From: BRH-c54 sp965284565
GTDB lineage: Bacteria; Bacteroidota; Bacteroidia; Flavobacteriales_E; Vicingaceae
DNA length: 64,000 bases
Reading direction: 5' to 3'
NCBI GenBank assembly: GCA_965284565.1
Contig: OZ260100.1
Span: forward strand, 1,922,001-1,986,000
Notes under the pieces: generated by a model
Told to the model about the DNA's origin: nothing
Seen by the model: the letters and a program-made list of their open reading frames with translations, nothing else
The model's database searches: none
Shown: positions 25,324-34,084 of the stretch, piece after piece
How the letters are laid out: every line of letters starts with the position of its first letter
How positions within the stretch are numbered: position 1 is the stretch's first letter
Position numbers and translations under genes: made by a program

Positions 25324-26055
25324 TTAAACAAATAATTCTTCTAACACCTCTTTGGTTTTTAAAGTATCAAAATTTACTGCATGTATTTTATAATAATCCA
25401 ATAAGGCTTGTAACAAACTTGCTCTCAACTTATTATTAATAACAGTATTTTCAATTTTCTGATAATGGTGTTGAATAATTCCCAACACTATTTGCGAGGC
25501 TTCTGAGTCTATATAGGCAGGATGAAAAGGCTTTATAGGTAAAAAAATACCTTCTTGCAAATCGAAATATTTATTTTCTGCGTTTATTTTGGTGTTTACT
25601 TGTGGCGGAAATCCTAAATATTTGGCAAAAAGCGTTAAAAAATAAATGTGAAAATTAGCGTAGTTTTTTTCGGTTACATCTAACACCTGAACGCTATGAT
25701 ATAAAAAATGAAACAAATCACTATTGGGTTCCTCTTCCCTGATAGTTTTATAAATAACCTCAGCAATAAAAAAAGCAATACTGCCTTTATAAACATTAAA
25801 AGGGATATCCCGAAAAGGCACATCTAACTTTATATCTTTAAGTTGCTGTAATCCTTTATTTTCTTTGTGATAAGCATTTACATCAACTAATGACAGAGGT
25901 TGTAAATAAGCAAACTTATTAGCTGATCTTTTACTTCTTACTCCATTAATAATATAAGACTGCAATCCGAATTTTTCAGTATAAATTTTGGCAATAATAC
26001 TTTTTTCGCCATACTTAAACTGATGAATTACTATTCCTTTGGTAGTGTGGAGCAT
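25324..26055 (-). CDS. recO: DNA repair protein RecO
   Basis: The 243-aa protein has the RecO OB-fold N-terminus (TKGIVIHQFKYGEKSIIAKIYTEKFGLQSYIINGVRSK in outline) and the helical C-terminal domain (residues 85-235). RecO loads RecA with RecF/RecR and anneals single strands. No zinc-finger cysteines are present, as in many Bacteroidota forms. It is followed by dgkA and preceded by porZ across a 105-bp gap holding a repeat. Confidence 0.9.
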   Translation of the reverse strand: MLHTTKGIVIHQFKYGEKSIIAKIYTEKFGLQSYIINGVRSKRSANKFAYLQPLSLVDVNAYHKENKGLQQLKDIKLDVPFRDIPFNVYKGSIAFFIAEVIYKTIREEEPNSDLFHFLYHSVQVLDVTEKNYANFHIYFLTLFAKYLGFPPQVNTKINAENKYFDLQEGIFLPIKPFHPAYIDSEASQIVLGIIQHHYQKIENTVINNKLRASLLQALLDYYKIHAVNFDTLKTKEVLEELFV

Positions 26056-26087
26056 ATGGGGTTGCTGTTGTTTGTTATTTGTTAATT

Positions 26088-26150
26088 TCCTCCCCTAACC
26101 CCTCCAAAGGAGGAGAACTCCCTCCCTTTGGGAGGGTTGGGGTGGGATAA
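26088..26150. repeat. palindromic C/G-run repeat between porZ and recO
   Basis: The left half carries CTAACCCCTCCAAAGGAGG and the right half CTCCCTTTGGGAGGGTTGGGG, which can fold into one long imperfect hairpin. This C-run/G-run element resembles interspersed repeats I know from flavobacterial genomes and stands out from the AT-rich surroundings. It could slow transcription between porZ and recO. Confidence 0.6.
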
Positions 26151-26160
26151 TCTCTAATCA

Positions 26161-28476
26161 TCAATTAAGTATAAGAATTTTTCCGGCTTTCTTTTGGCTA
26201 CCATCTTCGCTATTAGCAAAAACCATATACACGCCTGATTTTACTCGTTCTCCATTAATGTTTTTACCATCCCAAATAGCTTGTCCACCCAACGAAGTTG
26301 TTTCGTAAACAATGTTACCTTCAATGTCTGTAATTTTTACATTTGAATTTACCACCATTCCTCTAATGGCTATCGTTCCATTAAAATCAGGTTTTACAGG
26401 ATTGGGATAAACAAATAACTCATAATCATCTAAAGGTTCTGTTGCTGTGCTTTTGTAAGAAAGCAAACCTTTACTCGTTGCAAAAAAGACCTCTCCTGTT
26501 GTGTGATTAATGGTTATGTCTAAAATATGATTAGAAAAAAGGGGACTATTATCTTCTGTAAAATGAAAAACTTCTTCTGTGCCATCGGCACTCATTAAAA
26601 ATACTCCAGAGTTTTGTGTGCCAAACCACTTTCTGTCGGCTCCATCTACAGCTATTGCTGTTACTGTTTCTGTTCCTAACAAAATTTCTACATTCCCATC
26701 TTGTTCAACAAAAATCTGATTGGCAGTAACTTCTCCATCAAAAACAGCATCAGGAGAAAATATTACAGCGACACCTTCATCTGTTCCCAACCAAATTTTT
26801 CCATCTAAATCTTGTTCAATACAATAAATATTTGTTCCAGGAATATTTCCTTTATTAGAACTTCCGCCTAGAGTAGTAACTCTATCATCAGTAGTTGTAT
26901 TGAATGTTTTGTTTTCATCAAAAACCACAATAAGTTTATTAACAGGTTCAACTATCCATTTATAGTCATTTCTATCTATCAAAGCACTAGAAAAATAATA
27001 ACCTGAGTTGGTTATTCCTGTAAAAGCATAACTATACCAGTTGTTACCAGCTGTTTTTACATGCAATACTTTGTTGTTATTAGCAAATGAACTTGTCACC
27101 CATAGGTTATCATCACTATCGAAGTTTAAAGTTCCTACTTGAGTTGGTCCAAAAAACACACTATCTAACGGGGAATTTCTGGCGTTATACACTTTAGTAA
27201 CTTGATCGTTATTAAACTCTATTAATCCATTAGACCATGAACCAACAAAAACATTATCAATATTTTTTGGATGTATGGCAACATCTATTAGTCCTGCTAA
27301 AATACCACCTTCCGGATTTTGTATAGTTTGAGGAAATTTTACCCAAGTTCCTTCTTTTCTATGATTAATATTATTCTGACTTACCTGATTAACAAATCCA
27401 CCGGAAACCATCCATAAATTATCATCCCGCATATCTAATGCATAAGAGGTAGAGGTTGAAGGACCATCAGGAGTTATAAATTCAACAGCATTACTTGGTG
27501 TAACTTTTACTAATCCTTTAAAATTATCGGCAAACCAAAGATTGGCAGATACATCAAGTGTTACTTCATTAGAGACGCTAGCAACTCCGTTATAAGTAAA
27601 AATTTCTCTTATAGGCATTAAATTTTCATCAAAAATCTCTGTAGAATATAATTTATTAACTGCTAATCTGTTGCTCGATAATACCTGTAAATTCTCTACA
27701 TCCTGACCTGTTGCAGAAAAATGTTGCCATACTCCATTAAAATTAAAAAATATGGTATCTCCTAAACTAACAGCCGCATCATTAGCAGCAAACAACATGT
27801 TAGAAAAATAAACAATGCTACTGAATTTTCTATTTCCTAAATCAGGTAAAAAACTCCAATTATTAAAGTTAGATAAGTTAGGATTGTTAAAATCTGCGAA
27901 GAAAACACCATCATCTGAGGCTGCATAGATATATTGATTATCCATAGTTACTGCATGAGTAACCATGTCTGCTCCCAAAGCACCATAAAAATAAGTGTCC
28001 GTAACTTCTTTTCTGTCTGTATCTAACACCACAATACCAAAATCGGTAGAAAGATAAGCGTATTGATTTTTTAAATAAATATGATTGATTTTTTTTGAAC
28101 CCATTATACCACTCATAGTAATAAACGGTATATTAGTAATAGCGTTTTCTGTATCTAAAATATCAATATTTCCATTTTGATATGTAATTATTACTCGCTG
28201 ATTGTAAGGATTGTATTTGATTTTACTTAGCCCTATATCCGACAATCCATTAACTAAATTTAAACGTTCAACACTATTGTCTGATTGAGAATAGATAAAA
28301 ACAGCTGAGTTGGTAGCACAATAAACTTTCTGGTTTCCGTAAGATACTGAAACAGCATCACTATATGGCAAATGGTCTCGCCATGAACCAATAGGAATAT
28401 CTTGAGCTTTTACATTAATAAAAAGCAATAGAATAACTGCCAGAATAAGTAACTTTTTAATAGTATTGAAAAACAT
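26161..28476 (-). CDS. porZ: PorZ-like type IX secretion protein (propeller protein)
   Basis: The 771-aa exported protein starts with a signal peptide, then PIGSWRDHLPYSDAVSVSYGNQKVYCAT, the typical PorZ N-terminus. Two beta-propellers follow, built from repeats such as DGKIWLGTDEGVAVI and DRKWFGTQNSGVFLM (regulator-propeller type). The end is a type A sorting-like domain (YPNPVKPDFNGTIAIRG...AGKILIL). PorZ sits on the cell surface and takes part in attaching type IX cargo to lipopolysaccharide. Its position directly upstream of recO is one I associate with this phylum. A generic propeller protein is the alternative. Confidence 0.8.
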   Translation of the reverse strand: MFFNTIKKLLILAVILLLFINVKAQDIPIGSWRDHLPYSDAVSVSYGNQKVYCATNSAVFIYSQSDNSVERLNLVNGLSDIGLSKIKYNPYNQRVIITYQNGNIDILDTENAITNIPFITMSGIMGSKKINHIYLKNQYAYLSTDFGIVVLDTDRKEVTDTYFYGALGADMVTHAVTMDNQYIYAASDDGVFFADFNNPNLSNFNNWSFLPDLGNRKFSSIVYFSNMLFAANDAAVSLGDTIFFNFNGVWQHFSATGQDVENLQVLSSNRLAVNKLYSTEIFDENLMPIREIFTYNGVASVSNEVTLDVSANLWFADNFKGLVKVTPSNAVEFITPDGPSTSTSYALDMRDDNLWMVSGGFVNQVSQNNINHRKEGTWVKFPQTIQNPEGGILAGLIDVAIHPKNIDNVFVGSWSNGLIEFNNDQVTKVYNARNSPLDSVFFGPTQVGTLNFDSDDNLWVTSSFANNNKVLHVKTAGNNWYSYAFTGITNSGYYFSSALIDRNDYKWIVEPVNKLIVVFDENKTFNTTTDDRVTTLGGSSNKGNIPGTNIYCIEQDLDGKIWLGTDEGVAVIFSPDAVFDGEVTANQIFVEQDGNVEILLGTETVTAIAVDGADRKWFGTQNSGVFLMSADGTEEVFHFTEDNSPLFSNHILDITINHTTGEVFFATSKGLLSYKSTATEPLDDYELFVYPNPVKPDFNGTIAIRGMVVNSNVKITDIEGNIVYETTSLGGQAIWDGKNINGERVKSGVYMVFANSEDGSQKKAGKILILN

Positions 28477-28844
28477 AGCTGCTTTAACAGATTTGGAAAT
28501 ACTTTATTGTGTAAAATTAATCAAAAAGTAGTAAGTTAAGGCGGGACTAAACGATTATTAAAATTAAAAACCCCTTTACTTCTTTCGAAATAAAGGGGAA
28601 TTTGATAAGAAAAAGGTAACATGAATAACTTTCAAAAGCAGATATTCATAAATTTAAGACGAATTATGAAATAAATAGGTTGCTTTGAGTTTGAAAATAT
28701 TTTTTAATTAAATAAACAGTTAAGCTATTGTTTTACAGGTTCTATCTATTTGATTTTAATAGTTTATCCAAAAATGTTTTTTTTTATTCTTTTTTAATTT
28801 TAAGAATGATAATTTTGAACGGAAAAAAAATACAATATCAAGAT
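28477..28844. other. divergent intergenic region porZ/trxB
   Basis: These 368 bp separate the divergent porZ and trxB genes. They hold a hairpin CCCCTTTA-N12-TAAAGGGG (28571-28578/28591-28598) followed, on the minus strand, by a T-rich stretch. No convincing TAnnTTTG with -33 TTG pair was found by eye. An open frame from 28728 runs into trxB but begins with residues unlike any thioredoxin reductase, so I treat it as untranslated leader. Confidence 0.5.
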
Positions 28845-29792
28845 ATGTCAGAAGCAATAGAAAAAATCAAATGCCTTATTATAGGCTCAGGTCCTGCGGG
28901 ATATACAGCTGCAATTTATGCTGCCAGAGCAAACTTAAAACCTGTAATGTATATGGGAATGCAACCAGGAGGTCAGCTTACCACTACCAACGAGGTAGAA
29001 AATTTCCCAGGTTACCCAGATGGAGTTACTGGTCCTGAAATGATGATTCAATTGCAAAAACAAGCCGAAAGATTTGAAACAGATGTACGTACAGGTTGGG
29101 TTACTAGAGTAGATTTTTCTGGCTATCCTCATAAAGTATGGGTTGATGACACCAAAGAATTACTTTGCGACACCGTAATTATTGCTACTGGAGCATCAGC
29201 AAAATATTTAGGAATACCTTCAGAACAAAAATATTTAGAAGCAGGAGGAGGGGTTTCTGCATGTGCTGTTTGTGACGGGTTTTTCTACAGAAACCAAGAA
29301 ACTGTGATTGTTGGAGCAGGAGATTCTGCTTGTGAAGAAGCTCATTATTTATCTAACATTTGTAAAAAAGTTACGATGTTGGTAAGAAGTGAAAAATTCC
29401 GAGCTTCAAAAATTATGGAAGAGCGTGTAAAAAGAACCGCAAACATTGAAATTCTTTACAATACAGAAACTGTTGAAGTTTTAGGAGAAAATGATTTGGT
29501 AACTGGCGTAAAAGTAAAAAACACACAAACCAATGAAGAAAAAGTAATTCCATGTACAGGTTTTTTCTTAGCCATCGGGCATAAACCAAATACAGATGTT
29601 TTTAAACCCTATTTAGAAATGGATGATGTAGGTTATATTAAAAATGTGCCTGGTTCCTCAAAAACCAATGTAGAAGGTGTTTTTGTTTCTGGTGATGCTG
29701 CGGATAAAACCTATAGACAAGCTGTTACTGCCGCTGGAACAGGCTGTATGGCAGCTTTAGATTCAGAAAGATTCTTAGCATCTAAACATTAA
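28845..29792 (+). CDS. trxB: thioredoxin-disulfide reductase
   Basis: The 315-aa flavoenzyme reduces thioredoxin with NADPH. It shows the FAD motif GSGPAGYTAAIYAARA, the redox pair C140-AV-C143 followed by DG, the NADPH motif GAGDSACEEA and the terminal FAD motif GVFVSGDAAD. I chose the ATG at 28845 (MSEAIEKIKCLIIGSG) because it gives the usual family start; the frame is open further upstream to 28728 with no family likeness. It is a single gene with a terminator after it. Confidence 0.96.
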   Translation: MSEAIEKIKCLIIGSGPAGYTAAIYAARANLKPVMYMGMQPGGQLTTTNEVENFPGYPDGVTGPEMMIQLQKQAERFETDVRTGWVTRVDFSGYPHKVWVDDTKELLCDTVIIATGASAKYLGIPSEQKYLEAGGGVSACAVCDGFFYRNQETVIVGAGDSACEEAHYLSNICKKVTMLVRSEKFRASKIMEERVKRTANIEILYNTETVEVLGENDLVTGVKVKNTQTNEEKVIPCTGFFLAIGHKPNTDVFKPYLEMDDVGYIKNVPGSSKTNVEGVFVSGDAADKTYRQAVTAAGTGCMAALDSERFLASKH

Positions 29793-29812
29793 TTGACATC
29801 ACAAAATAAATC

Positions 29813-29847
29813 AAAAGCTCTGGACATTGTATGTACAGAGCTTTTTT
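29813..29847. terminator. trxB terminator
   Basis: Stem AAAAGCTCTG/CAGAGCTTTT (29813-29822/29836-29845) with a 13-nt loop and T-run. The A-run on the left lets it work for the convergent yraN transcript too. Confidence 0.85.
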
Positions 29848-29872
29848 ATGGTTTTTAGTTTCGTTTATCTTA

Positions 29873-30232
29873 TTAAAAAGCACTAAAGGCATCTTTAATA
29901 TGGTTAATAACCGTTTTATTTTCGTTCATTACAATAGCGATAACATCAAAACGAGCGTTTAGGTCAATTTCGTTTTGCTCTAAATAATAATTTGCCCCTT
30001 CAATAAGATGTTGTTGTTTGGCTATAGTTACAGCTTCTTCAGGAGAACCAAAAAAATCGGTAGTTCGGGTTTTTACTTCCACAAAAACAATCTCATTATT
30101 ATCAATAGCAATAATATCTATCTCAAACTTATGTTCTTGCCAATTAGAGGTAATGATTTTATAGTCTTGCTCTTTTAAGAATACTAAAGCTTTTTTTTCT
30201 CCTCGTTTACCTAAATCATTATGTTGAGCCAT
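29873..30232 (-). CDS. YraN family protein (UPF0102)
   Basis: The 119-aa protein has the YraN fold related to Holliday-junction resolvases and restriction endonucleases: GKRGEKKALVFL, then the nuclease-like motif FEIDIIAIDNNEIVFVEVKTR with D, E and K in PD-(D/E)xK order. The biological role of the family is unclear. It lies downstream of dnaJ on the same strand after a 73-bp gap. Confidence 0.9.
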   Translation of the reverse strand: MAQHNDLGKRGEKKALVFLKEQDYKIITSNWQEHKFEIDIIAIDNNEIVFVEVKTRTTDFFGSPEEAVTIAKQQHLIEGANYYLEQNEIDLNARFDVIAIVMNENKTVINHIKDAFSAF

Positions 30233-30305
30233 TTAGTATTCAAATTAAAATAATGATATTCAAAAAATTAGGTTTTTTTAGCTTAAAGATAGATAAGGTT
30301 AAGAA

Positions 30306-31421
30306 TTAATTAAAATAATCTTTCATCTTATCGAAAAATCCTTTCTCTTTTCCACTTAGTTTGGGTTGAAAATTTTCAGAAGTTCTTAATTTTTCAAGTG
30401 TTTCTTTTTCTGATTTAGTAAGTTCTTGCGGAGTCCAAACATTAATGTAAATTAAGAAATCTCCCTTTCCATAACCTTGTATGTTAGGTAGTCCTTTGCC
30501 TTTTAACCTTAGCACTTTACCACTTTGAGTTCCTGGTTCAATTTTTACTTTCACTTTTCCGTCAACTGTTGGAATTTCTATAGAAGTTCCTAATGCGGCA
30601 TCAACAAAGTTGAGGTAAAGGTCGTACAATAAGTTTACACCATCTCTTTTAATATTTTCGTGAGGTATTTCTTCAATTAATATGATTAAATCTCCAGCAA
30701 TACCATCTTTTGGACCAGCATTACCTTTTCCGGAAACCGAAAGTTGCATGCCATCTTCAACTCCTGCAGGAATATTTATAGTTATCGTATCTTCTTTTCT
30801 AATAAGTCCATCATTATCGGCTTCACTAGGTTTTTTATCAATTATTTTTCCATTTCCTCCACAAGATGGACAAGGAGAAGAGGTTTGCATTTGTCCTAAA
30901 ATAGTATTAGCAATCCTGGTAACTTGTCCTGTGCCATTACATTGGTTACAGTCTTTAAAAGTTACACCTTCTGCATTAACTAATTTGTTTACTTTAATTT
31001 TTTTCTCAACACCATTGGCTATTTCTTTTAAGGTCATTTTTACACGAACTCTAAGATTGGTTCCTCTAGCAACTCTTCTCCCTCTACTTTGTCCGCCTCC
31101 AAAGCCTCCAAAACCTCCGCCAAAAATATCACCAAACTGAGAGAAAATATCATCCATATTCATTCCGCCACCACCGAAACCTCCTCCAGCAGCACCACCA
31201 ACTCCTTGATGACCAAAACGATCATAACGTTGTCTTTTTTCAGGATTACTTAGTATTTCATACGCTTCAGCAGCTTCTTTAAATTTATCTTCAGCAGTTT
31301 TGTCATCCGGGTTTTTATCTGGATGGTATTTTATTGCCATTTGGCGGTATGCTTTTTTTATTTCTGCTTCAGATGCACTTTTAGATACTTCTAATACTTC
31401 GTAATAATCTCTTTTGCTCAT
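30306..31421 (-). CDS. dnaJ: molecular chaperone DnaJ
   Basis: The 371-aa Hsp40 co-chaperone of DnaK has a J domain (residues 4-70, HPD at 33-35), a Gly/Phe-rich linker (71-115), a cysteine region and two beta-barrel substrate-binding domains plus a dimerisation tail. Only two of the usual four CxxCxGxG motifs remain (C158/C161 in CNQCNGTG and C184/C187 in CPSCGGNG). This leaves one zinc site; the first motif is replaced by VNAEGVTF and the fourth by PSEADNDGLI. It is 66 bp downstream of grpE in the same operon. Confidence 0.97.
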   Translation of the reverse strand: MSKRDYYEVLEVSKSASEAEIKKAYRQMAIKYHPDKNPDDKTAEDKFKEAAEAYEILSNPEKRQRYDRFGHQGVGGAAGGGFGGGGMNMDDIFSQFGDIFGGGFGGFGGGQSRGRRVARGTNLRVRVKMTLKEIANGVEKKIKVNKLVNAEGVTFKDCNQCNGTGQVTRIANTILGQMQTSSPCPSCGGNGKIIDKKPSEADNDGLIRKEDTITINIPAGVEDGMQLSVSGKGNAGPKDGIAGDLIILIEEIPHENIKRDGVNLLYDLYLNFVDAALGTSIEIPTVDGKVKVKIEPGTQSGKVLRLKGKGLPNIQGYGKGDFLIYINVWTPQELTKSEKETLEKLRTSENFQPKLSGKEKGFFDKMKDYFN

Positions 31422-31487
31422 TATTGTAGTTAATCGTTTTTGTTAATCGTTATTTGTTACATAGGTTAACTTTAAACCTCTAACCTT

Positions 31488-32057
31488 TTATTGTCCTACC
31501 ACCACTTTTGTATATCTTATCACTTTTCCGTTGAGGGAATAGCCTTTTTCAACTTCATCAATTACTTTTCCTACTTCTTTTTTGCTAGGTGCTGGTATTT
31601 GGGTTATGGCTTCATGAAACTCAACATTAAAAGGTTCTCCTATTTGAGATTTTGCAGGTTCTAAACCTTTTTGTTTTAGAATGGAAAGCATTTTTTCATG
31701 AATTAATTTCATTCCATCTTTTACGGAGTCAATATCTTTTGCATCTTGCATTGCTTTTGAAGCTCTTTCAAAATCATCAATAACAGGTAGTAAGGCTGTT
31801 ATCACTTCTTCACCAGCGGTTTTGTATAAGTCTAGTTTTTCTTTTTGAGTTCTTTTTCTGAAATTTTCAAAATCAGAATAAAGCCTAAGGTATTTATCTT
31901 TAGCTTCTTTTACTTCTATTTCCAATTGTTCTTCTTTTGTTAACTCCTCTGTGGAATCATTATTGATTTCAGAAGCTTGCTCGTCAGTTATGTTTTCATT
32001 TCCAGCTTGAGCATTTTCTTCTTGATTAACATTTTTTTCTTCTTCGGTATTTGCCAT
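31488..32057 (-). CDS. grpE: nucleotide exchange factor GrpE
   Basis: The 189-aa protein has a long acidic N-terminal tail (residues 1-50), a coiled-coil helix (LRLYSDFENFRKRTQKEKLDLY in outline, residues 68-90) and the C-terminal beta-domain with GEPFNVEFHEAITQIP and VIRYTKVVVGQ. It releases ADP from DnaK. It is the first gene of the grpE-dnaJ unit, with a 142-bp leader upstream. Confidence 0.96.
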   Translation of the reverse strand: MANTEEEKNVNQEENAQAGNENITDEQASEINNDSTEELTKEEQLEIEVKEAKDKYLRLYSDFENFRKRTQKEKLDLYKTAGEEVITALLPVIDDFERASKAMQDAKDIDSVKDGMKLIHEKMLSILKQKGLEPAKSQIGEPFNVEFHEAITQIPAPSKKEVGKVIDEVEKGYSLNGKVIRYTKVVVGQ

Positions 32058-32199
32058 TTGTTCAATTTTTAAAATAGATTTTTAATGGAAGTCAAAAATT
32101 CTACCATTTGAAATGAAATAGTCAATTTGTCATAATTTTGTTGTAATGTCAGGAATTAATGACAAATTAAACTTAAATCGGAATGAAATAAGGTGGGTT

Positions 32200-32733
32200 T
32201 TATTTTTTTTCGAATTTACTAAGGGCATCAATTAGTGCTTCACCTCTTAGGTTTTTAGCTATAATTTTCCCATCACCATCTATTAAATAATTAGATGGAA
32301 TTGAGTTTATATTATAAAGTTGAGCACCTTCAGAATTCCAGCCTTTAAGATCGCTAGTGTGGTTGTTCCAAATTAACCCATCTTTTTCAATAGCTGCTTT
32401 CCAAAGATCAGTATTGGTGTCAAGAGAATAGCCATAAACTGTAAAGCCTTTGCCGTTCTTAAATTTTTTATCTTTAAACATGTTGTAAGCTTTAACCACA
32501 GCTGGGTTTTCTCTTCGACAAGGAACACACCAAGAAGCCCAAAAATCTATTAAAACTACTTTTCCTTTTAGAGAGGATAATGCAATTTCTTTTCCTTCAG
32601 GATTATTGAATTTTAAATCGGGAGCCATTTCACCAACGTTTAATCCTGTATTTTGTTTGTACATAAAACCAACAGTCACTAATATCATTAATAAAAGTGC
32701 AAATGTGGTTTTAAATTTTTTGATGATTTTCAT
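32200..32733 (-). CDS. TlpA-like thioredoxin-fold protein
   Basis: The 177-aa protein has an N-terminal signal or anchor helix (residues 8-25) and a TlpA/ResA-type thioredoxin domain with GKVVLIDFWASWCVPCRRENP (redox Cys69 and Cys72) and the cis-Pro loop NSIPSNYLID. It likely acts outside the cytoplasm as a thiol-disulfide reductase. It lies 46 bp downstream of murA, possibly in the same transcript. Confidence 0.9.
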   Translation of the reverse strand: MKIIKKFKTTFALLLMILVTVGFMYKQNTGLNVGEMAPDLKFNNPEGKEIALSSLKGKVVLIDFWASWCVPCRRENPAVVKAYNMFKDKKFKNGKGFTVYGYSLDTNTDLWKAAIEKDGLIWNNHTSDLKGWNSEGAQLYNINSIPSNYLIDGDGKIIAKNLRGEALIDALSKFEKK

Positions 32734-32779
32734 TTGTTAATGGTTTATTTGGAGAAATTAAATCAATATTAGTGCCGTA

Positions 32780-34084
32780 TTATAATCGTATAATTTCAGC
32801 TCCAATATTATTCAAACGAGTATCAATATACTGGTAGCCTCTGTCAATTTGTTCAATATTATTAATAATGCTTGTTCCATCTGCCGACATTGCAGCAATA
32901 AGCAAAGCTACACCAGCTCTAATATCTGGAGATGACATAGTGGTTGCTCTAAGGTTGTAGTCTCTATTGATTCCAATAACGGTTGCTCTATGCGGATCGC
33001 ATAAAATAATTTGAGCGCCCATGTCTTTTAATCTATCTATAAAAAATAATCTGCTATCGAACATTTTTTGATGAATAAGCACAGTACCTTTTGCTTGAAT
33101 AGCTGTAACTAATATTATACTCAATAAATCGGGAGTAAAGCCTGGCCAAGGAGCATCATAAATTGTTGGAATAGAACCATCAATCATTTTTTTTATTTCG
33201 TAATTTTTTTGAGAAGGAATGTAAATATCGTCTCCTTTAATTTCCAAATGAATTCCTAATCTTTCAAAAGTTTCGGGAATTCTTCCCAACATATCAACTC
33301 TGCAATTTTTTATAGTAATTTCTGATTGAGTTGTAGCTGCTAAACCAATAAAAGAACCTACTTCAATAAAATCTGGAAGTAAAGTGTGGATACAGCCATT
33401 CATTTCTGATACACCTTCTATTTCTAGTAAGTTAGAACCTACACCTTTAATTTTTGCTCCCATACTGTTAAGCATAGAGCAAAGTTGTTGTAAGTAAGGT
33501 TCACATGCAGCATTGTAAATAGTGGTTTTTCCTTTTGCCATTACGGCAGTCATAAGGATGTTGGCAGTTCCTGTTACAGAAGGCTCGTCTAGTAAAATAT
33601 ATTTTCCTTCAAGTTTTCCTGCTTTAAGAGTGTAAAAGGTATTTTTAGCATCGTACTCGTAGGTTGCTCCTAACTTAGAGAAACCTAAAAAGTGAGTATC
33701 TAATGGTCTCGCTCCAATTTTATCGCCACCTGGTTTAGGCATATAGGCTATTTTAAACCTTGTTAAAAGTGGGCCTAAAATCATTATAGAACCTCTTAAT
33801 GAGGCGGCTCTTTTTTTGAATTGGTCGCTTAATAAATAGTCTAGGTTTATATTGTCTGATTGAAAATGAACTGTTCCATTTCCGGCACGATTAACTTTAA
33901 CACCTAATTCTTCCAATAAATCAATTAAAAAATTTACGTCTCTAATGTCTGGAAGGTTGTGTAGAGTAACCTTTTTAGCAGTTAATAAAACAGCACAAAC
34001 TACTTGAAGTGCTTCATTTTTTGCGCCTTGAGGTGTTAGTTCGCCTTTAAGTTTGGTTCCTCCCTTAATTTGAAAACTTCCCAT
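32780..34084 (-). CDS. murA: UDP-N-acetylglucosamine 1-carboxyvinyltransferase MurA
   Basis: The 434-aa enzyme starts cell-wall precursor synthesis by moving enolpyruvate from PEP to UDP-GlcNAc. The two-domain EPSP-synthase-like fold is evident: GGTKLKGELTPQGAKNEAL at the start, RRAASLRGSIM-like loop, the active-site loop GGDKIGARPLD and DIRAGVALLIAAM near the end. In the active-site loop Asp121 stands where E. coli has the PEP-reactive Cys115. That change is known to make MurA insensitive to fosfomycin. The gene begins directly after the DUF4290 gene ends. Confidence 0.97.
   Translation of the reverse strand: MGSFQIKGGTKLKGELTPQGAKNEALQVVCAVLLTAKKVTLHNLPDIRDVNFLIDLLEELGVKVNRAGNGTVHFQSDNINLDYLLSDQFKKRAASLRGSIMILGPLLTRFKIAYMPKPGGDKIGARPLDTHFLGFSKLGATYEYDAKNTFYTLKAGKLEGKYILLDEPSVTGTANILMTAVMAKGKTTIYNAACEPYLQQLCSMLNSMGAKIKGVGSNLLEIEGVSEMNGCIHTLLPDFIEVGSFIGLAATTQSEITIKNCRVDMLGRIPETFERLGIHLEIKGDDIYIPSQKNYEIKKMIDGSIPTIYDAPWPGFTPDLLSIILVTAIQAKGTVLIHQKMFDSRLFFIDRLKDMGAQIILCDPHRATVIGINRDYNLRATTMSSPDIRAGVALLIAAMSADGTSIINNIEQIDRGYQYIDTRLNNIGAEIIRL

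Noticed and set aside
28728..28844. Extended N-terminus of thioredoxin reductase
   Set aside because: The extra 39 residues look like translated AT-rich leader, while MSEAIEKIKCLIIGSG is a standard family start.
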